Origin: Croceitalea dokdonensis DOKDO 023 | GTDB taxonomy: Bacteria > Bacteroidota > Bacteroidia > Flavobacteriales > Flavobacteriaceae | Direction: 5' to 3' | Assembly (NCBI RefSeq): GCF_001306415.1 | Contig: NZ_LDJX01000005.1 | Coordinates: 1-64,000 of the forward strand | Length of the DNA: 64,000 bases | Part shown: in pieces, positions 33,176 to 42,297 of the stretch | Numbering within the stretch: position 1 is the first letter of the stretch | Layout of the letters: every line of letters starts with the position of its first letter | Notes under the pieces: generated by a model | Seen by the model: only the letters and a program-made list of their open reading frames with translations | The model's database searches: none | Told to the model about the DNA's origin: nothing | Translations under genes and position numbers: made by a program

Positions 33176-34029
33176 GAAATAAGATGCTTGTAATACTTGG
33201 TCTAGCCCTCTTCCTTATGGGGTGCGGGACCAAAAAAAGGACGGTAAGTGCCAAAAAACCTACCGTGGTGACAGCGGAAAGGACCAAGCCGTATGAACCC
33301 AATAAAGATTTGGGAAAGACAAAGTTCAACAAATCCGAGTTATATCCCATGCCTGCCGATCCTGGGTATTTTAAGCGCTTCCCAATTGCAACCACACAAG
33401 AGTATATTGATGTGTTTGCTCAGATAGCCCAGTATGAAATGCGTGCCTTTGGAATACCTGCAAGCATTACCTTGGCTCAGGGCATTTTGGAAAGTGGCTC
33501 CGGTAAAGGCCAGCTGACACAAAAAACAAACAACCACTTTGGTATAAAGTGCCACACCGGTTGGCAGGGCGATTTTGATTTCCATGATGATGACGCCAAG
33601 GGCGAATGTTTTAGAAAGTACAACCATCCCATGTTCTCCTTCCGTGACCACAGCATATTCTTAGCCTCAAGGTCTCGATACCGCTTTTTGTTCAACTTTA
33701 AGCGGGACGATTATAAAAAATGGGCTCATGGCCTTAAAAAAGCGGGCTACGCCACAGATAAAAAATACCCGCAAAAACTCATAGCGTTGATAGAACGGTA
33801 CCAACTAGACCAGTATGATGACAAAGTGTTTGAACAAGGGCTCCAGGAAGTCCGTGATACCAAAACCTATGATGTTTTTACCCATGTAGTGGCCAAAGGG
33901 GATACCCTTTACGGGATATCAAGAAGGTACGGTGTTTCCATAGAGGAGATTAAGCGGTTGAACCGGCTTAAGGACAATACCCTGTCCATTGGCCAGACCA
34001 TTAACCTTAGAAAAGCCAAAACCAAGTAA
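33172..34029 (+). CDS. Glucosaminidase lipoprotein with LysM domain
   Basis: 285 residues. Lipoprotein signal (LVILGLALFLMGC), then a GH73-type endo-beta-N-acetylglucosaminidase domain (ITLAQGILESGSGKGQLTQK followed by TNNHFGIKCH, catalytic Glu in LESGSG) and a C-terminal LysM peptidoglycan-binding domain (KGDTLYGISRRYGVSIEEIK). It should cut the glycan strands of peptidoglycan at the outer membrane face. The start codon shares ATGA with the end of the preceding PLP enzyme gene, so translation is coupled. Confidence 0.92.
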   Translation: MRNKMLVILGLALFLMGCGTKKRTVSAKKPTVVTAERTKPYEPNKDLGKTKFNKSELYPMPADPGYFKRFPIATTQEYIDVFAQIAQYEMRAFGIPASITLAQGILESGSGKGQLTQKTNNHFGIKCHTGWQGDFDFHDDDAKGECFRKYNHPMFSFRDHSIFLASRSRYRFLFNFKRDDYKKWAHGLKKAGYATDKKYPQKLIALIERYQLDQYDDKVFEQGLQEVRDTKTYDVFTHVVAKGDTLYGISRRYGVSIEEIKRLNRLKDNTLSIGQTINLRKAKTK

Positions 34030-34057
34030 ACGGTAAAAGAAATTAGCCATAAAGTCC

Positions 34058-35335
34058 ATGCGATACCAGAGAAGTAGTGCCTTGTTTGCAGAAGCGAAAA
34101 AGTTTATTCCCGGTGGGGTAAATTCTCCCGTAAGGGCCTTTAAGGCCGTAGGTGGGGAGCCCATTTTTATCAAAAAGGCAAGTGGTGCTTATTTGTATGA
34201 TGAAGACGGCCATGAATATATAGACTATATTTCCTCTTGGGGGCCACTTATTTTGGGCCATGCCCATGAGCCCGTCCTAAATGCGGTCATCGCAAAGGCC
34301 AAGGAGGGTACCTCTTTTGGAATCCCAACCCAAATTGAAACCCAATTGGCCCAACTGGCCGTTGAGATGGTGCCCCATATTGATAAAATCCGGTTTGTAA
34401 ACTCAGGTACCGAAGCCTGTATGAGCGCAGTACGTTTGGCACGGGGGTATACAGGGAAAGATAAAATCATCAAGTTTGCGGGTTGCTACCATGGGCATTC
34501 CGATAGTTTTTTGATACAGGCCGGCAGTGGGGCCGTTACCTTTGGCAGTCCCAATAGTCCCGGTGTTACCCAAGGTACGGCAAAGGATACCTTGTTGGCC
34601 AATTATAATGATCTGGAAGGCGTTAAAACACTTGTAGCCGCCAATAAAGGGCAAATTGCGGCCATTATTATTGAACCTGTTGCGGGTAATATGGGATGCA
34701 TCGTTCCCACGGAACCATTTATCAAAGGCTTGCGAAACCTCTGCACGGAAGAAGGAATTTTATTGTTGTTTGATGAGGTCATGACCGGTTTTCGATTGGC
34801 AAAGGGAGGAGCGCAAGAAGCGCTGGGTATTGCTGCGGATATCGTAATGTTCGGTAAGGTTATCGGTGGCGGACTACCTGTGGGCGCCTTTGCGGCCAGT
34901 GCAGAAATCATGTCCCATCTGGCGCCAGAGGGACCGGTATACCAAGCCGGTACTTTGAGCGGGAATCCGTTGGCCATGAGTGCGGGGCTGGCCATGTTAA
35001 CGGAACTGAACAACAAACCAGGGACTTTTGATAGTCTGGCCAAAAAAACGGCGTTCCTGCATCAAGGTATTGCGGATGTCCTGACCCAAAAAGGCGTTCC
35101 ACATCAAATCAACCGCTTTGGTAGCATGGTCAGTGTCCATTTTTGTGAAGCTCCGGTTATAGATTTCGCCAGTGCTGCAAAAGGCAATAACGATACTTTT
35201 AAAACCTACTTTCACGGCATGTTGGACCAAGGTATTTATTTGCCCCCTTCGGCTTTTGAAAGCTATTTTTTGAACGATGCCATTAGCTATGCAGATTTGG
35301 AAAGGACCGTACAAGCGGTAGCCAAGGTTTTTTAG
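34058..35335 (+). CDS. hemL: Glutamate-1-semialdehyde 2,1-aminomutase
   Basis: 425 residues, the standard length. PLP class III aminotransferase fold: [20 protein letters not shown], the cofactor Asp in [12 protein letters not shown] and the Schiff-base lysine in [15 protein letters not shown] at about residue 270. It converts glutamate-1-semialdehyde to 5-aminolevulinate in the C5 haem pathway. It follows the glucosaminidase gene by 28 bp. A terminator-like hairpin lies about 220 bp downstream. Confidence 0.96.
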   Translation: MRYQRSSALFAEAKKFIPGGVNSPVRAFKAVGGEPIFIKKASGAYLYDEDGHEYIDYISSWGPLILGHAHEPVLNAVIAKAKEGTSFGIPTQIETQLAQLAVEMVPHIDKIRFVNSGTEACMSAVRLARGYTGKDKIIKFAGCYHGHSDSFLIQAGSGAVTFGSPNSPGVTQGTAKDTLLANYNDLEGVKTLVAANKGQIAAIIIEPVAGNMGCIVPTEPFIKGLRNLCTEEGILLLFDEVMTGFRLAKGGAQEALGIAADIVMFGKVIGGGLPVGAFAASAEIMSHLAPEGPVYQAGTLSGNPLAMSAGLAMLTELNNKPGTFDSLAKKTAFLHQGIADVLTQKGVPHQINRFGSMVSVHFCEAPVIDFASAAKGNNDTFKTYFHGMLDQGIYLPPSAFESYFLNDAISYADLERTVQAVAKVF

Positions 35336-35754
35336 GAGGTTGCAGTTAGGTGTCATGCCCACTTGGCACACTATAAGCGGGTTTGCTGTGTTTTAAATCT
35401 AAACTGTGACCCTTTTTTACATAAAACAGACCGCACACCACAAATTACCCTTACTTCACAACAATAATTTCAAGGCTGGCGCCTGCCTGCCTACATTTAC
35501 GCTGTAATAAATCAGAAAGTAAATTTTTTCATTTTCATATAGTGTTCTCGTAAAAGGGTCTTGTGTTAAAGCAAGGCCTTTTTTGGTTTATATAGTGTTG
35601 TGGCCTACAAGGTGGAAATGCGATGGGTTTGTAGGTGATTGGAGGAAAGAAACAGGAAATAAGATTGGAGGTAGTTGGCTTCTTCTGTGTTCCGCATCCC
35701 CATAAGGTTAACTTTCCCGCTGAGAGGTAGCGCTAAGCTTAGCGCATCCAATAA
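35336..35754. other. Intergenic with terminator-like hairpin and perfect palindrome
   Basis: About 420 bp between the convergent hemL and dnaE2-like genes. GGTCTTG/CAAGGCC arms plus a T-run (35557-35585) form a terminator for the plus strand. GCGCTAAGCTTAGCGC (35730-35745) is a perfect 16-bp palindrome 10 bp beyond the dnaE2 stop. No gene is seen. Confidence 0.55.
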
Positions 35755-38700
35755 TCAGTTTTCTGATTTTTTGGACGTGGACCTTTTTAGGCTTGTTTTC
35801 ATATCTGCATACCTGGGGTCCTCCACATAAGCCTCTTTTCGCATTTTAATTACCTCAATGCTTAAAAACCCAAATTCACTCACTACTTTGCCGTAGGAAC
35901 GGTAGATGCCCCTTCCCCTAAAAGGGTATTTTGCTGCAATGGGCGGAAATAATACCGTATCAAACACCTTGCCCTGTTGGTCCAAAAATGTGGCAAAGAA
36001 CATACGTTCACCTTTAGAGGTCTTGGTAGGTTTTACAGTGACCAAATAACCATAGATGTCTATTTTTTTGTTGAGGTACTGTGCTAAGTCTTTCTGCCCA
36101 TTATGGTTTTTTGGGGTTTCGGTCAACAATGCAAACGGACTGCACAAGGTAAACCCCAATAATTCTAACTGTTCAAATGCAATTTCCAAGTCCGTGGTGT
36201 CCAATTTTGGGATTTTAAATTGCTGTCTCCTAGGGGCAAAAAGTTTTGGGTGCTCCAATCGTTTGGTTTTGGACAGTACCATATGGGCTTTCCACAATAG
36301 TTCATGTTTGTTAATGCCCGTAAATCTAAAAGCATCAATACGTATGAGAATGCTTAACTGGTCCATGGATAGCGGTACCCTGTCAATAAAATCCTCCAAT
36401 GAGGTAAACCTGCCGTTAGTGGCTCTTTCTTTGACGATGCGTTTCATGCCCAGTTCTTCAAAATCGCGTAGGTACATAAGCCCTAGAAAGAGTTTGGAGC
36501 CATAAATGCTGTTTAGGATATGGCTATGGTTGACACAGGGCGCATGTATGCTGGCCCCTTTCATTCTGGCTTCATGGATATAGAATTCCGCGCTATAAAA
36601 GCCGCCGCCATTATTGAGTACGGCCACCATATACTCCAATGGAAAATAAGTGTACAAAAACAAGCTTTGATAGCTTTCTACAGCGTAGGAAGCAGAGTGT
36701 CCCTTGGCAAAGGCATAGCCTGCAAAACTTGCTGTTTGGTGCCAAATCTCATCGATCAAGGCCTTGTCATATCCTTTTTCCATACAGTTGGATCGGAACT
36801 TGGCCTTTACCTTTTCAAATTCTTTTCTGGAGCGGTATTTGCCACTCATGCCGCGGCGTAGGACATCGGCTTCGCCCAGATCCAACCCTGCAAAATGGTG
36901 GGCCACCTTAATCACATCTTCTTGGTAGACCATGACCCCATAGGTTTCTGGCATAATATTTAGCATCACAGGATGGGCCTTCTCTTGGGCACGGCCAGGG
37001 TTGCGGTGTCTTAAAATGTATTCCCGCATCATCCCGCTTTTTGACACCCCGGGCCTAATGATGGAACTTGCGGCCACCAACCCCAGATAACTGTCCACTT
37101 CCAATTTTTTGAGTAACATCCGCATGGCGGGAGATTCCACATAAAAACATCCCATACATTGTGCTGTCCTTATGTTGTTTTTGATGTTGTCGTCTTTGTA
37201 AAAACGTTTAACATCATGAATGTCAAAATTAGCCCTATCTGGTTGGTTATGTCTAACAATGGCCAGGGTATCCTTTATTTTTCCCAGGCCCCTTTGGGCC
37301 AAAATATCAAACTTGTACAGGCCAACGTCTTCTGCAATAATCATGTCATATTGCGTTACGGGAAATCCTTTTGGGGGTAAAAATGTGGCGGAAAAATAGT
37401 GTAACGGCCGGTCACTGATCAAAATACCACTGGCATGGACGCTAAGGTAGTTGGGCATACCGTGGATCAGTTTCCCGTACTTGATAACAAGCTTTGCGAT
37501 GCTGTCCAATTTGCTGTTCTGGAACTGACCATCACCAAGACGGTCTATATCCTCTTTGGGCAGGCCAAACACTTTGCCCAGCTCACGGATGACCCCCTTT
37601 TCCTTAAAGGTAACATAAGTGCCTACGAGGGCTACATGCGGAAAACTGTTGAAAATGTACTGGGTCACGGCCTCACGGTCCCGCCATGAAAAATCAATGT
37701 CAAAATCTGGTGGGTTCGCACGATATAGGTTGATGAATCTTTCAAAATAAAGATCAAGTCCCATAGGATCCACATCCGTTATACGCAGGATATAGGCAAT
37801 GATGCTATTGGCGCCACTGCCACGGCCTACATAGAAAAACCCTTGCTTTCTGGCGTAGGTCACAATATCCCAATTGATCAGAAAATAAGATACAAATCCC
37901 ATTTTTTTAATGAGGTCCAACTCTTTGGTAATCCTGTTTTTAATGTTTTTGTCTACCTGGGGGTACCTGTAGGGGAGGCCTTGCTCACATAATTTCTGTA
38001 ACAGTTGTTCATCTTCTTCCTTGCTGTTGGTGTAGTGTTTTAGGTTTTGAGGTTTTCTGTTCTTTGAAAAATCAAAATGGATACTACATTTTGATAGTAG
38101 TTTTTTTGTGTTCTTGATGATGTACGGATATTGTGAAAAGGTGTTTTTAAGTGTTTGTAATGGCAACATCTTCTCCTCAATATCACCAACCTCACTGTCA
38201 TCCAGTTTGCTTAAAAGCACATTGTTGTCAATGGCACGAAGCAACCTATGGGCATTAAAATCCCTTTTGTTCCTAAAGCTTACCGGTTGTAATACCACCA
38301 GTTTGTCCTTTAACGTCTTTAGGCGTGAAAATGGAAGCCGCCGTAAATCTTTTGCTGAAATGCCAATGTATTCACTGGCTTTAAAATCATCAAATTCGTG
38401 TAGCAGTACGCTCTCAAAAGGATACACGACAAAGGCATCCATAAATTCAGGTGCCCTTTTGGGAATAGATTTGGCCTCATGTAGGTGTTTGGATAGGAAG
38501 GTATTGAGTTCTTGAAAACCGCTGTTGTTTTTGGCAATGGCCACAAAGCAAGGGTCCACCCCGTTCCTAAAATCAATGCCGACCAAAGGTTTAATGCCAT
38601 ACTCTGGCGCTTTCCGTATAAAATTCAAACAGGCCGAAGTATTGTTGATGTCTGTCAGGACAAGCCGTTTTACACCATTTTCCTGCGCAAGTTGCAATAG

Positions 38701-38760
38701 CTCTATCTCAGAGAAAGTGCCAAAGCGTAGACTGTAATATGTGTGGCAGTTCAGGTAGAT
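35755..38760 (-). CDS. dnaE2: Error-prone DNA polymerase III alpha subunit (DnaE2/ImuC-like)
   Basis: About 1001 residues. PHP domain at the N-terminus, polymerase palm with GRGSGANSIIAYIL and PPDFDIDFSW (the metal-binding aspartates), then fingers, helix-hairpin-helix and OB-fold regions. Length fits DnaE2/ImuC rather than the replicative DnaE. The N-terminal PHP motif YLNCHTYYSLRFGTFSEIEL is fully in frame upstream of the first normal start codon (TTG 38697), and the Met expected in front of it is ATC (38758-38760). Either ATC is used as start or the N-terminus is lost; I give the longer form. It lies downstream of dinB on the same strand, the usual mutagenic-polymerase pairing. Confidence 0.85.
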   Translation of the reverse strand: MYLNCHTYYSLRFGTFSEIELLQLAQENGVKRLVLTDINNTSACLNFIRKAPEYGIKPLVGIDFRNGVDPCFVAIAKNNSGFQELNTFLSKHLHEAKSIPKRAPEFMDAFVVYPFESVLLHEFDDFKASEYIGISAKDLRRLPFSRLKTLKDKLVVLQPVSFRNKRDFNAHRLLRAIDNNVLLSKLDDSEVGDIEEKMLPLQTLKNTFSQYPYIIKNTKKLLSKCSIHFDFSKNRKPQNLKHYTNSKEEDEQLLQKLCEQGLPYRYPQVDKNIKNRITKELDLIKKMGFVSYFLINWDIVTYARKQGFFYVGRGSGANSIIAYILRITDVDPMGLDLYFERFINLYRANPPDFDIDFSWRDREAVTQYIFNSFPHVALVGTYVTFKEKGVIRELGKVFGLPKEDIDRLGDGQFQNSKLDSIAKLVIKYGKLIHGMPNYLSVHASGILISDRPLHYFSATFLPPKGFPVTQYDMIIAEDVGLYKFDILAQRGLGKIKDTLAIVRHNQPDRANFDIHDVKRFYKDDNIKNNIRTAQCMGCFYVESPAMRMLLKKLEVDSYLGLVAASSIIRPGVSKSGMMREYILRHRNPGRAQEKAHPVMLNIMPETYGVMVYQEDVIKVAHHFAGLDLGEADVLRRGMSGKYRSRKEFEKVKAKFRSNCMEKGYDKALIDEIWHQTASFAGYAFAKGHSASYAVESYQSLFLYTYFPLEYMVAVLNNGGGFYSAEFYIHEARMKGASIHAPCVNHSHILNSIYGSKLFLGLMYLRDFEELGMKRIVKERATNGRFTSLEDFIDRVPLSMDQLSILIRIDAFRFTGINKHELLWKAHMVLSKTKRLEHPKLFAPRRQQFKIPKLDTTDLEIAFEQLELLGFTLCSPFALLTETPKNHNGQKDLAQYLNKKIDIYGYLVTVKPTKTSKGERMFFATFLDQQGKVFDTVLFPPIAAKYPFRGRGIYRSYGKVVSEFGFLSIEVIKMRKEAYVEDPRYADMKTSLKRSTSKKSEN

Positions 38761-38785
38761 TTTCTTAGGGTTTAAATGTTTTTTT

Positions 38786-38835
38786 GCTTTACGCTTTACG
38801 CTTTACGCTATACGCTATGCGCTTTGCGCTTTGCG
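38786..38835. repeat. Heptamer tandem repeat, CGCTTTA type
   Basis: About seven copies of a 7-bp unit (CGCTTTA, CGCTATA, CGCTATG, CGCTTTG) in the dinB-dnaE2 gap. On the minus strand it lies just before the dnaE2 start. A more degenerate stretch of the same flavour lies at about 45367-45430. Confidence 0.7.
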
Positions 38836-38990
38836 TGTCTGGTCTGTGTTTTTTCTCTTATATACCAATATAAAGTTCAAGTTTAAGTCCAGTTTTCGCC
38901 ATATGTTTTTTAGGTTATGGTCTTTTTAACTGCCCTCTTTTTTACCCCAATATCAAAACTTCCCCTTTGGAGGGGTAAGGGGGCTAGGGC

Positions 38991-40205
38991 TTACTGTTTT
39001 CTATGCGCCAAAACCACTGGCGGTTGCCCGTTAAAAGGGTTTTGTATGCGTCCTATGCTCTTGGCTTCCAGGGCCGAGGCGCGCAACACGCTTCGGTCAC
39101 CAAACCGTTTTCGTACATGGTCCATTGCCTGATAGAGGCTTAAGGCTTCTTCCGTATCGTCAAAAAGATTGATTTGGTAATTTCCGGAGACTAAGTGGCT
39201 AAACCGTACACCCACCAAGCGTACCAACATCCTTTTGTTGTACAGTATTTTAAACAGGTCCAATACCTTGGGAATTAAAATATGATCGGCACTGGTGTAT
39301 GGAATACGGAGTTGCTTGGAGTACAGATTAAAATCTGAGTACCTAATTTTTACGGCAATACAGGCCGTGAGCTTATCTCCCCTGCGTAGTTGATATGCCA
39401 AGTTTTCCGTCATGGCAATCAAAACGCCCCTTAGTTTGTGCACGTCAATGGTGTCCCTGTCAAAAGTACGTTCCGTAGAGATGGATTTTCTATCGCAGAA
39501 AGGAATTACGGGGGTATGGTCAATACCGTTGGCACGTTTCCAGATAACCTTGCCATTGGCGCCCAGTACGCGCTGCATCACGTCCATGGGCATTTGTTGT
39601 ACGGTCTTAACTTGCCTAATTCCCAGATTTCTAAGGGTTTGATAGGTTTTGTCCCCCACCATGGGTATTTTTTTGATGGATAAGGGAGCCAGAAAAGGTT
39701 TCTCATAACCAAAATCAATTTTAAGTTGGTTGTTGGGCTTGGCCTCATTGGTAGCTACCTTGGAGACAACTTTGTTTATGGATAGCCCAAAGGAAATGGG
39801 CAGCCCACATTCTTTGATAATGGTATGGCGCAGTTCTGATGCATATTTGTAGGCACCAAAAAAACGGTCCATTCCTGAGAGGTCTGCATAAAATTCGTCT
39901 ATGCTGGATTTTTCAAAAACAGGGACTTTTTCCTTGATGATTTCAGTGACAATATCCGAGTGTTTGCTGTAACTGGCAGAATTTCCCCGTATCACTACGG
40001 CTTCAGGACACAGTTCCTTGGCCATTTTCATGGGCATGCCAGAGTGCACACCAAAGGCACGCGTTTCATAACTGCAAGCAGCCACTACACCGCGGTCGCT
40101 AGTGCCCCCTACCAATAAGGGCCTATGCTTGAGCTCACTATTGATGAGGCGTTCTACGGATACATAAAACGTATCCAGGTCCAGATGTAAAATGGTCTTG
40201 TTCAC
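38991..40205 (-). CDS. dinB: Y-family DNA polymerase IV
   Basis: 404 residues from GTG at 40205 (giving MNKTILHLDLDTFYVSVERL); the open frame continues to an ATG at 40265, but the extra residues (MDYFHFLGIYPYFSYPFFIV) look non-natural and cover an inverted repeat. Catalytic residues: DLDTFY at the start and SIDEFYADLSG near residue 100. The little-finger domain ends the protein. It performs translesion synthesis. The dnaE2-like gene follows after 230 bp of repeat-bearing spacer. The inverted repeat at 40234-40263 may be a damage-response operator. Confidence 0.92.
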   Translation of the reverse strand: MNKTILHLDLDTFYVSVERLINSELKHRPLLVGGTSDRGVVAACSYETRAFGVHSGMPMKMAKELCPEAVVIRGNSASYSKHSDIVTEIIKEKVPVFEKSSIDEFYADLSGMDRFFGAYKYASELRHTIIKECGLPISFGLSINKVVSKVATNEAKPNNQLKIDFGYEKPFLAPLSIKKIPMVGDKTYQTLRNLGIRQVKTVQQMPMDVMQRVLGANGKVIWKRANGIDHTPVIPFCDRKSISTERTFDRDTIDVHKLRGVLIAMTENLAYQLRRGDKLTACIAVKIRYSDFNLYSKQLRIPYTSADHILIPKVLDLFKILYNKRMLVRLVGVRFSHLVSGNYQINLFDDTEEALSLYQAMDHVRKRFGDRSVLRASALEAKSIGRIQNPFNGQPPVVLAHRKQ

Positions 40206-40233
40206 AACAATAAAAAAAGGATAGCTAAAATAT

Positions 40234-40263
40234 GGATATATTCCTAAAAAATGGAAATAATCC
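40234..40263. promoter_or_regulatory. Inverted repeat upstream of dinB (operator candidate)
   Basis: GGATATATTCC (40234-40244) and GGAAATAATCC (40253-40263) are inverted repeats (9 of 11 matches) separated by 8 bp, directly before the likely dinB start. Position suits an SOS-type or other repressor site. Confidence 0.4.
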
Positions 40264-40402
40264 ATACTATAAAATGTTAATTCTTATTGTTTGTTTTTTG
40301 ATGGGCTAAGTATCAGGATATTGAAAAAGTTAAAATTACTTGGGCTTTCCCATTGGCGGGGTTTCAAGAAAAAACTATCTTTAAAACCATAGCATATGGA
40401 TT

Positions 40403-41359
40403 ATGGATCTAGTAGTTGGAATTGACATTGGAGGCACCAAAACCAAAGTTGGTTTAGTAGATAGGCACGGCAACAGTCACGGGCAGACATTTTTTAGGAC
40501 AAAAGAGTATCCCGTACTTGAAACGTATCTGATCAAAACCAAGGAAACCGTTGATGCACTCATTAATGACCTTGATGATGCCCCCCGTATTTTAGGATGT
40601 GGTATCGGGGCGCCAAATGCGTCCAGTAAACGGGGTACCATTGAAAATGCTGCCAATCTCCTATGGAAAGGACAGGTGCCTTTTTTGGAGAAATTCAAGG
40701 CCATTATGCCCATGCCCATGCGCATCATGAACGATGCCAGTGCAGCGGCCTTGGGAGAATTGCTTTTTGGCAGTGGCAAAGACATGACAGATTTTATAGC
40801 CATTACCCTAGGTACCGGTTTTGGTGCGGGCATTGTGGCCAACGGCCAGTTGATTGATGGTTACGATGGCTTTGCGGGAGAATTGGGCCATGTGGATATG
40901 ACCATTGGCGATGGCCGGTTAACAGGTTTGGGCGTAGAAGGGGGCTTGGAAGCTTATGTCTCCGCAACAGGTTTAAAGCGTACCATTACCTATATGCAAA
41001 GTCAATATTTGGATGAGAGTCGTTTTAGGGATATTGCCTACAACGATTTACATGGCGAAGACATTACCAGAGCAGCCGAAGAGGGGGACGTACTTGCCCT
41101 AAGGGCATTTGATTATACGGCAAAGATCATGGCGCAGGCCTTGGCAAATTTTACTGCCTTTACCCAGCCCGAAGCTTTTGTGCTCATGGGAGGACTCACC
41201 AATAGTGGTAAGTGGATCTTGGAGCCCTTGGACAAATATTTCAATGAATTTCTGTTGGAAGTCTACCGTGGTAAGGTTAAGATCATAGAATCTGGTATGC
41301 CGGATAAAACTGCCGCTATTTGTGGTGCAGCTGCCTTAATTTGGGAAAAACACAAATAG
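40403..41359 (+). CDS. ROK-family sugar kinase, zinc motif missing
   Basis: 318 residues. ROK kinase marks: ATP-binding DIGGTKTKVGLVD at residues 8-20, catalytic Asp in MNDASAAALGE, TLGTGFGAGIV and the ELGHV ligand. In most bacterial ROK proteins a CxCGxxGC zinc motif follows; here it reads TGLGVEGGLE with all three cysteines replaced, while the sugar-binding GLEAYVSA is kept. It is probably glucokinase- or N-acetylmannosamine-kinase-like with a changed zinc site. It is a single plus-strand gene with its promoter shared with dinB. Confidence 0.88.
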   Translation: MDLVVGIDIGGTKTKVGLVDRHGNSHGQTFFRTKEYPVLETYLIKTKETVDALINDLDDAPRILGCGIGAPNASSKRGTIENAANLLWKGQVPFLEKFKAIMPMPMRIMNDASAAALGELLFGSGKDMTDFIAITLGTGFGAGIVANGQLIDGYDGFAGELGHVDMTIGDGRLTGLGVEGGLEAYVSATGLKRTITYMQSQYLDESRFRDIAYNDLHGEDITRAAEEGDVLALRAFDYTAKIMAQALANFTAFTQPEAFVLMGGLTNSGKWILEPLDKYFNEFLLEVYRGKVKIIESGMPDKTAAICGAAALIWEKHK

Positions 41360-41726
41360 AATAAATTCTTTTATATCTTTGTATCGTTGTGTTGGGTTTC
41401 AATAATATTGGAACCAGGTGATGTGCAAAGTCACATGCCAATGAGAAGCTTTCCTTTTGGGAGGCTTTTTTTGTGCAATGTCCACTGCATATGTCCATTT
41501 ATTGCCGGTACACATTCGTTGGCTGTATTTTGTGCGGTTCCCAAGTTACTTTTAAGGATATCTAACAATCACTAGAGTTGATGAAATTGCCCTCTTGGCT
41601 TGCTCCAAGTTGGCAGGCACCCATTACAAAGCATAGCATGGTGTTGTATAGGATGATAGAAACAACATATCTTAGCCAAAGTGTGGACAATCCAGATAGC
41701 CTGGAGGCACTATAAAAACGGTAATC
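41360..41726. other. Intergenic with terminator after the ROK kinase
   Basis: AAGCTTTCC/GGGAGGCTT arms followed by a run of seven T (41446-41472) form a rho-independent terminator. A -7-like TATCTTTG lies at 41374-41381 without a -33 partner. No gene is seen in the remaining 250 bp. Confidence 0.6.
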
Positions 41727-42296
41727 ATGAATGTTATGAAAAACTGCTTGTCCTGTATACTGCTTTTTTCGCTCTTACTGGGGTGTACTGCTAAAACCCC
41801 AACCTACAAAGAAGTTGTTAGAACCTATTACCAGGCCAGGGACCACAGGGATTACGATGCATTAAAAAAAGTGGTGGGTGATAGCATTACCATTGTGGAA
41901 GGTGACTATGCAATGCCCTATTCAAAGGCAAGTTTTCATGAACAGTTAAAATGGGATTCCATTTTTAGACCCTCATACACTTTACTTCAACTAGAAGAGG
42001 AAGAACAGCAACTCATTGCCACGGTAAGGATAACGTCACTAAGGAACCAGTTTTTAAAAAATGAGGCCATGACCTGTACGTATCGTATCGGTTTTAGCTC
42101 TGAAAAAATAACAAGCATTACCACCATGGACTGCCAAGGGGTAAATTGGGAAGTTTGGGAAGCCCAGCGAGATTCCCTAGTCCAGTGGATAGCTAAAAAC
42201 CACCCTGAACTAGATGGTTTTGTATATGATATGAGCATGCAGGGTGCTTTAAACTATATGGCTGCCATTGCGTTATATACACGAAAAAGCGATTAA
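41727..42296 (+). CDS. NTF2-like lipoprotein, unknown
   Basis: 189 residues with a lipoprotein signal (CLSCILLFSLLLGC, Cys at about residue 20; ATG at 41727 or at 41736). The mature part begins YKEVVRTYYQARDHRDYDAL, then alternating strands, the layout of an NTF2/SnoaL-like alpha+beta cone. No catalytic residues are evident. It ends 1 bp before the hutG stop on the other strand. The function is unknown. Confidence 0.72.
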   Translation: MNVMKNCLSCILLFSLLLGCTAKTPTYKEVVRTYYQARDHRDYDALKKVVGDSITIVEGDYAMPYSKASFHEQLKWDSIFRPSYTLLQLEEEEQQLIATVRITSLRNQFLKNEAMTCTYRIGFSSEKITSITTMDCQGVNWEVWEAQRDSLVQWIAKNHPELDGFVYDMSMQGALNYMAAIALYTRKSD

Positions 42297-42297
42297 T

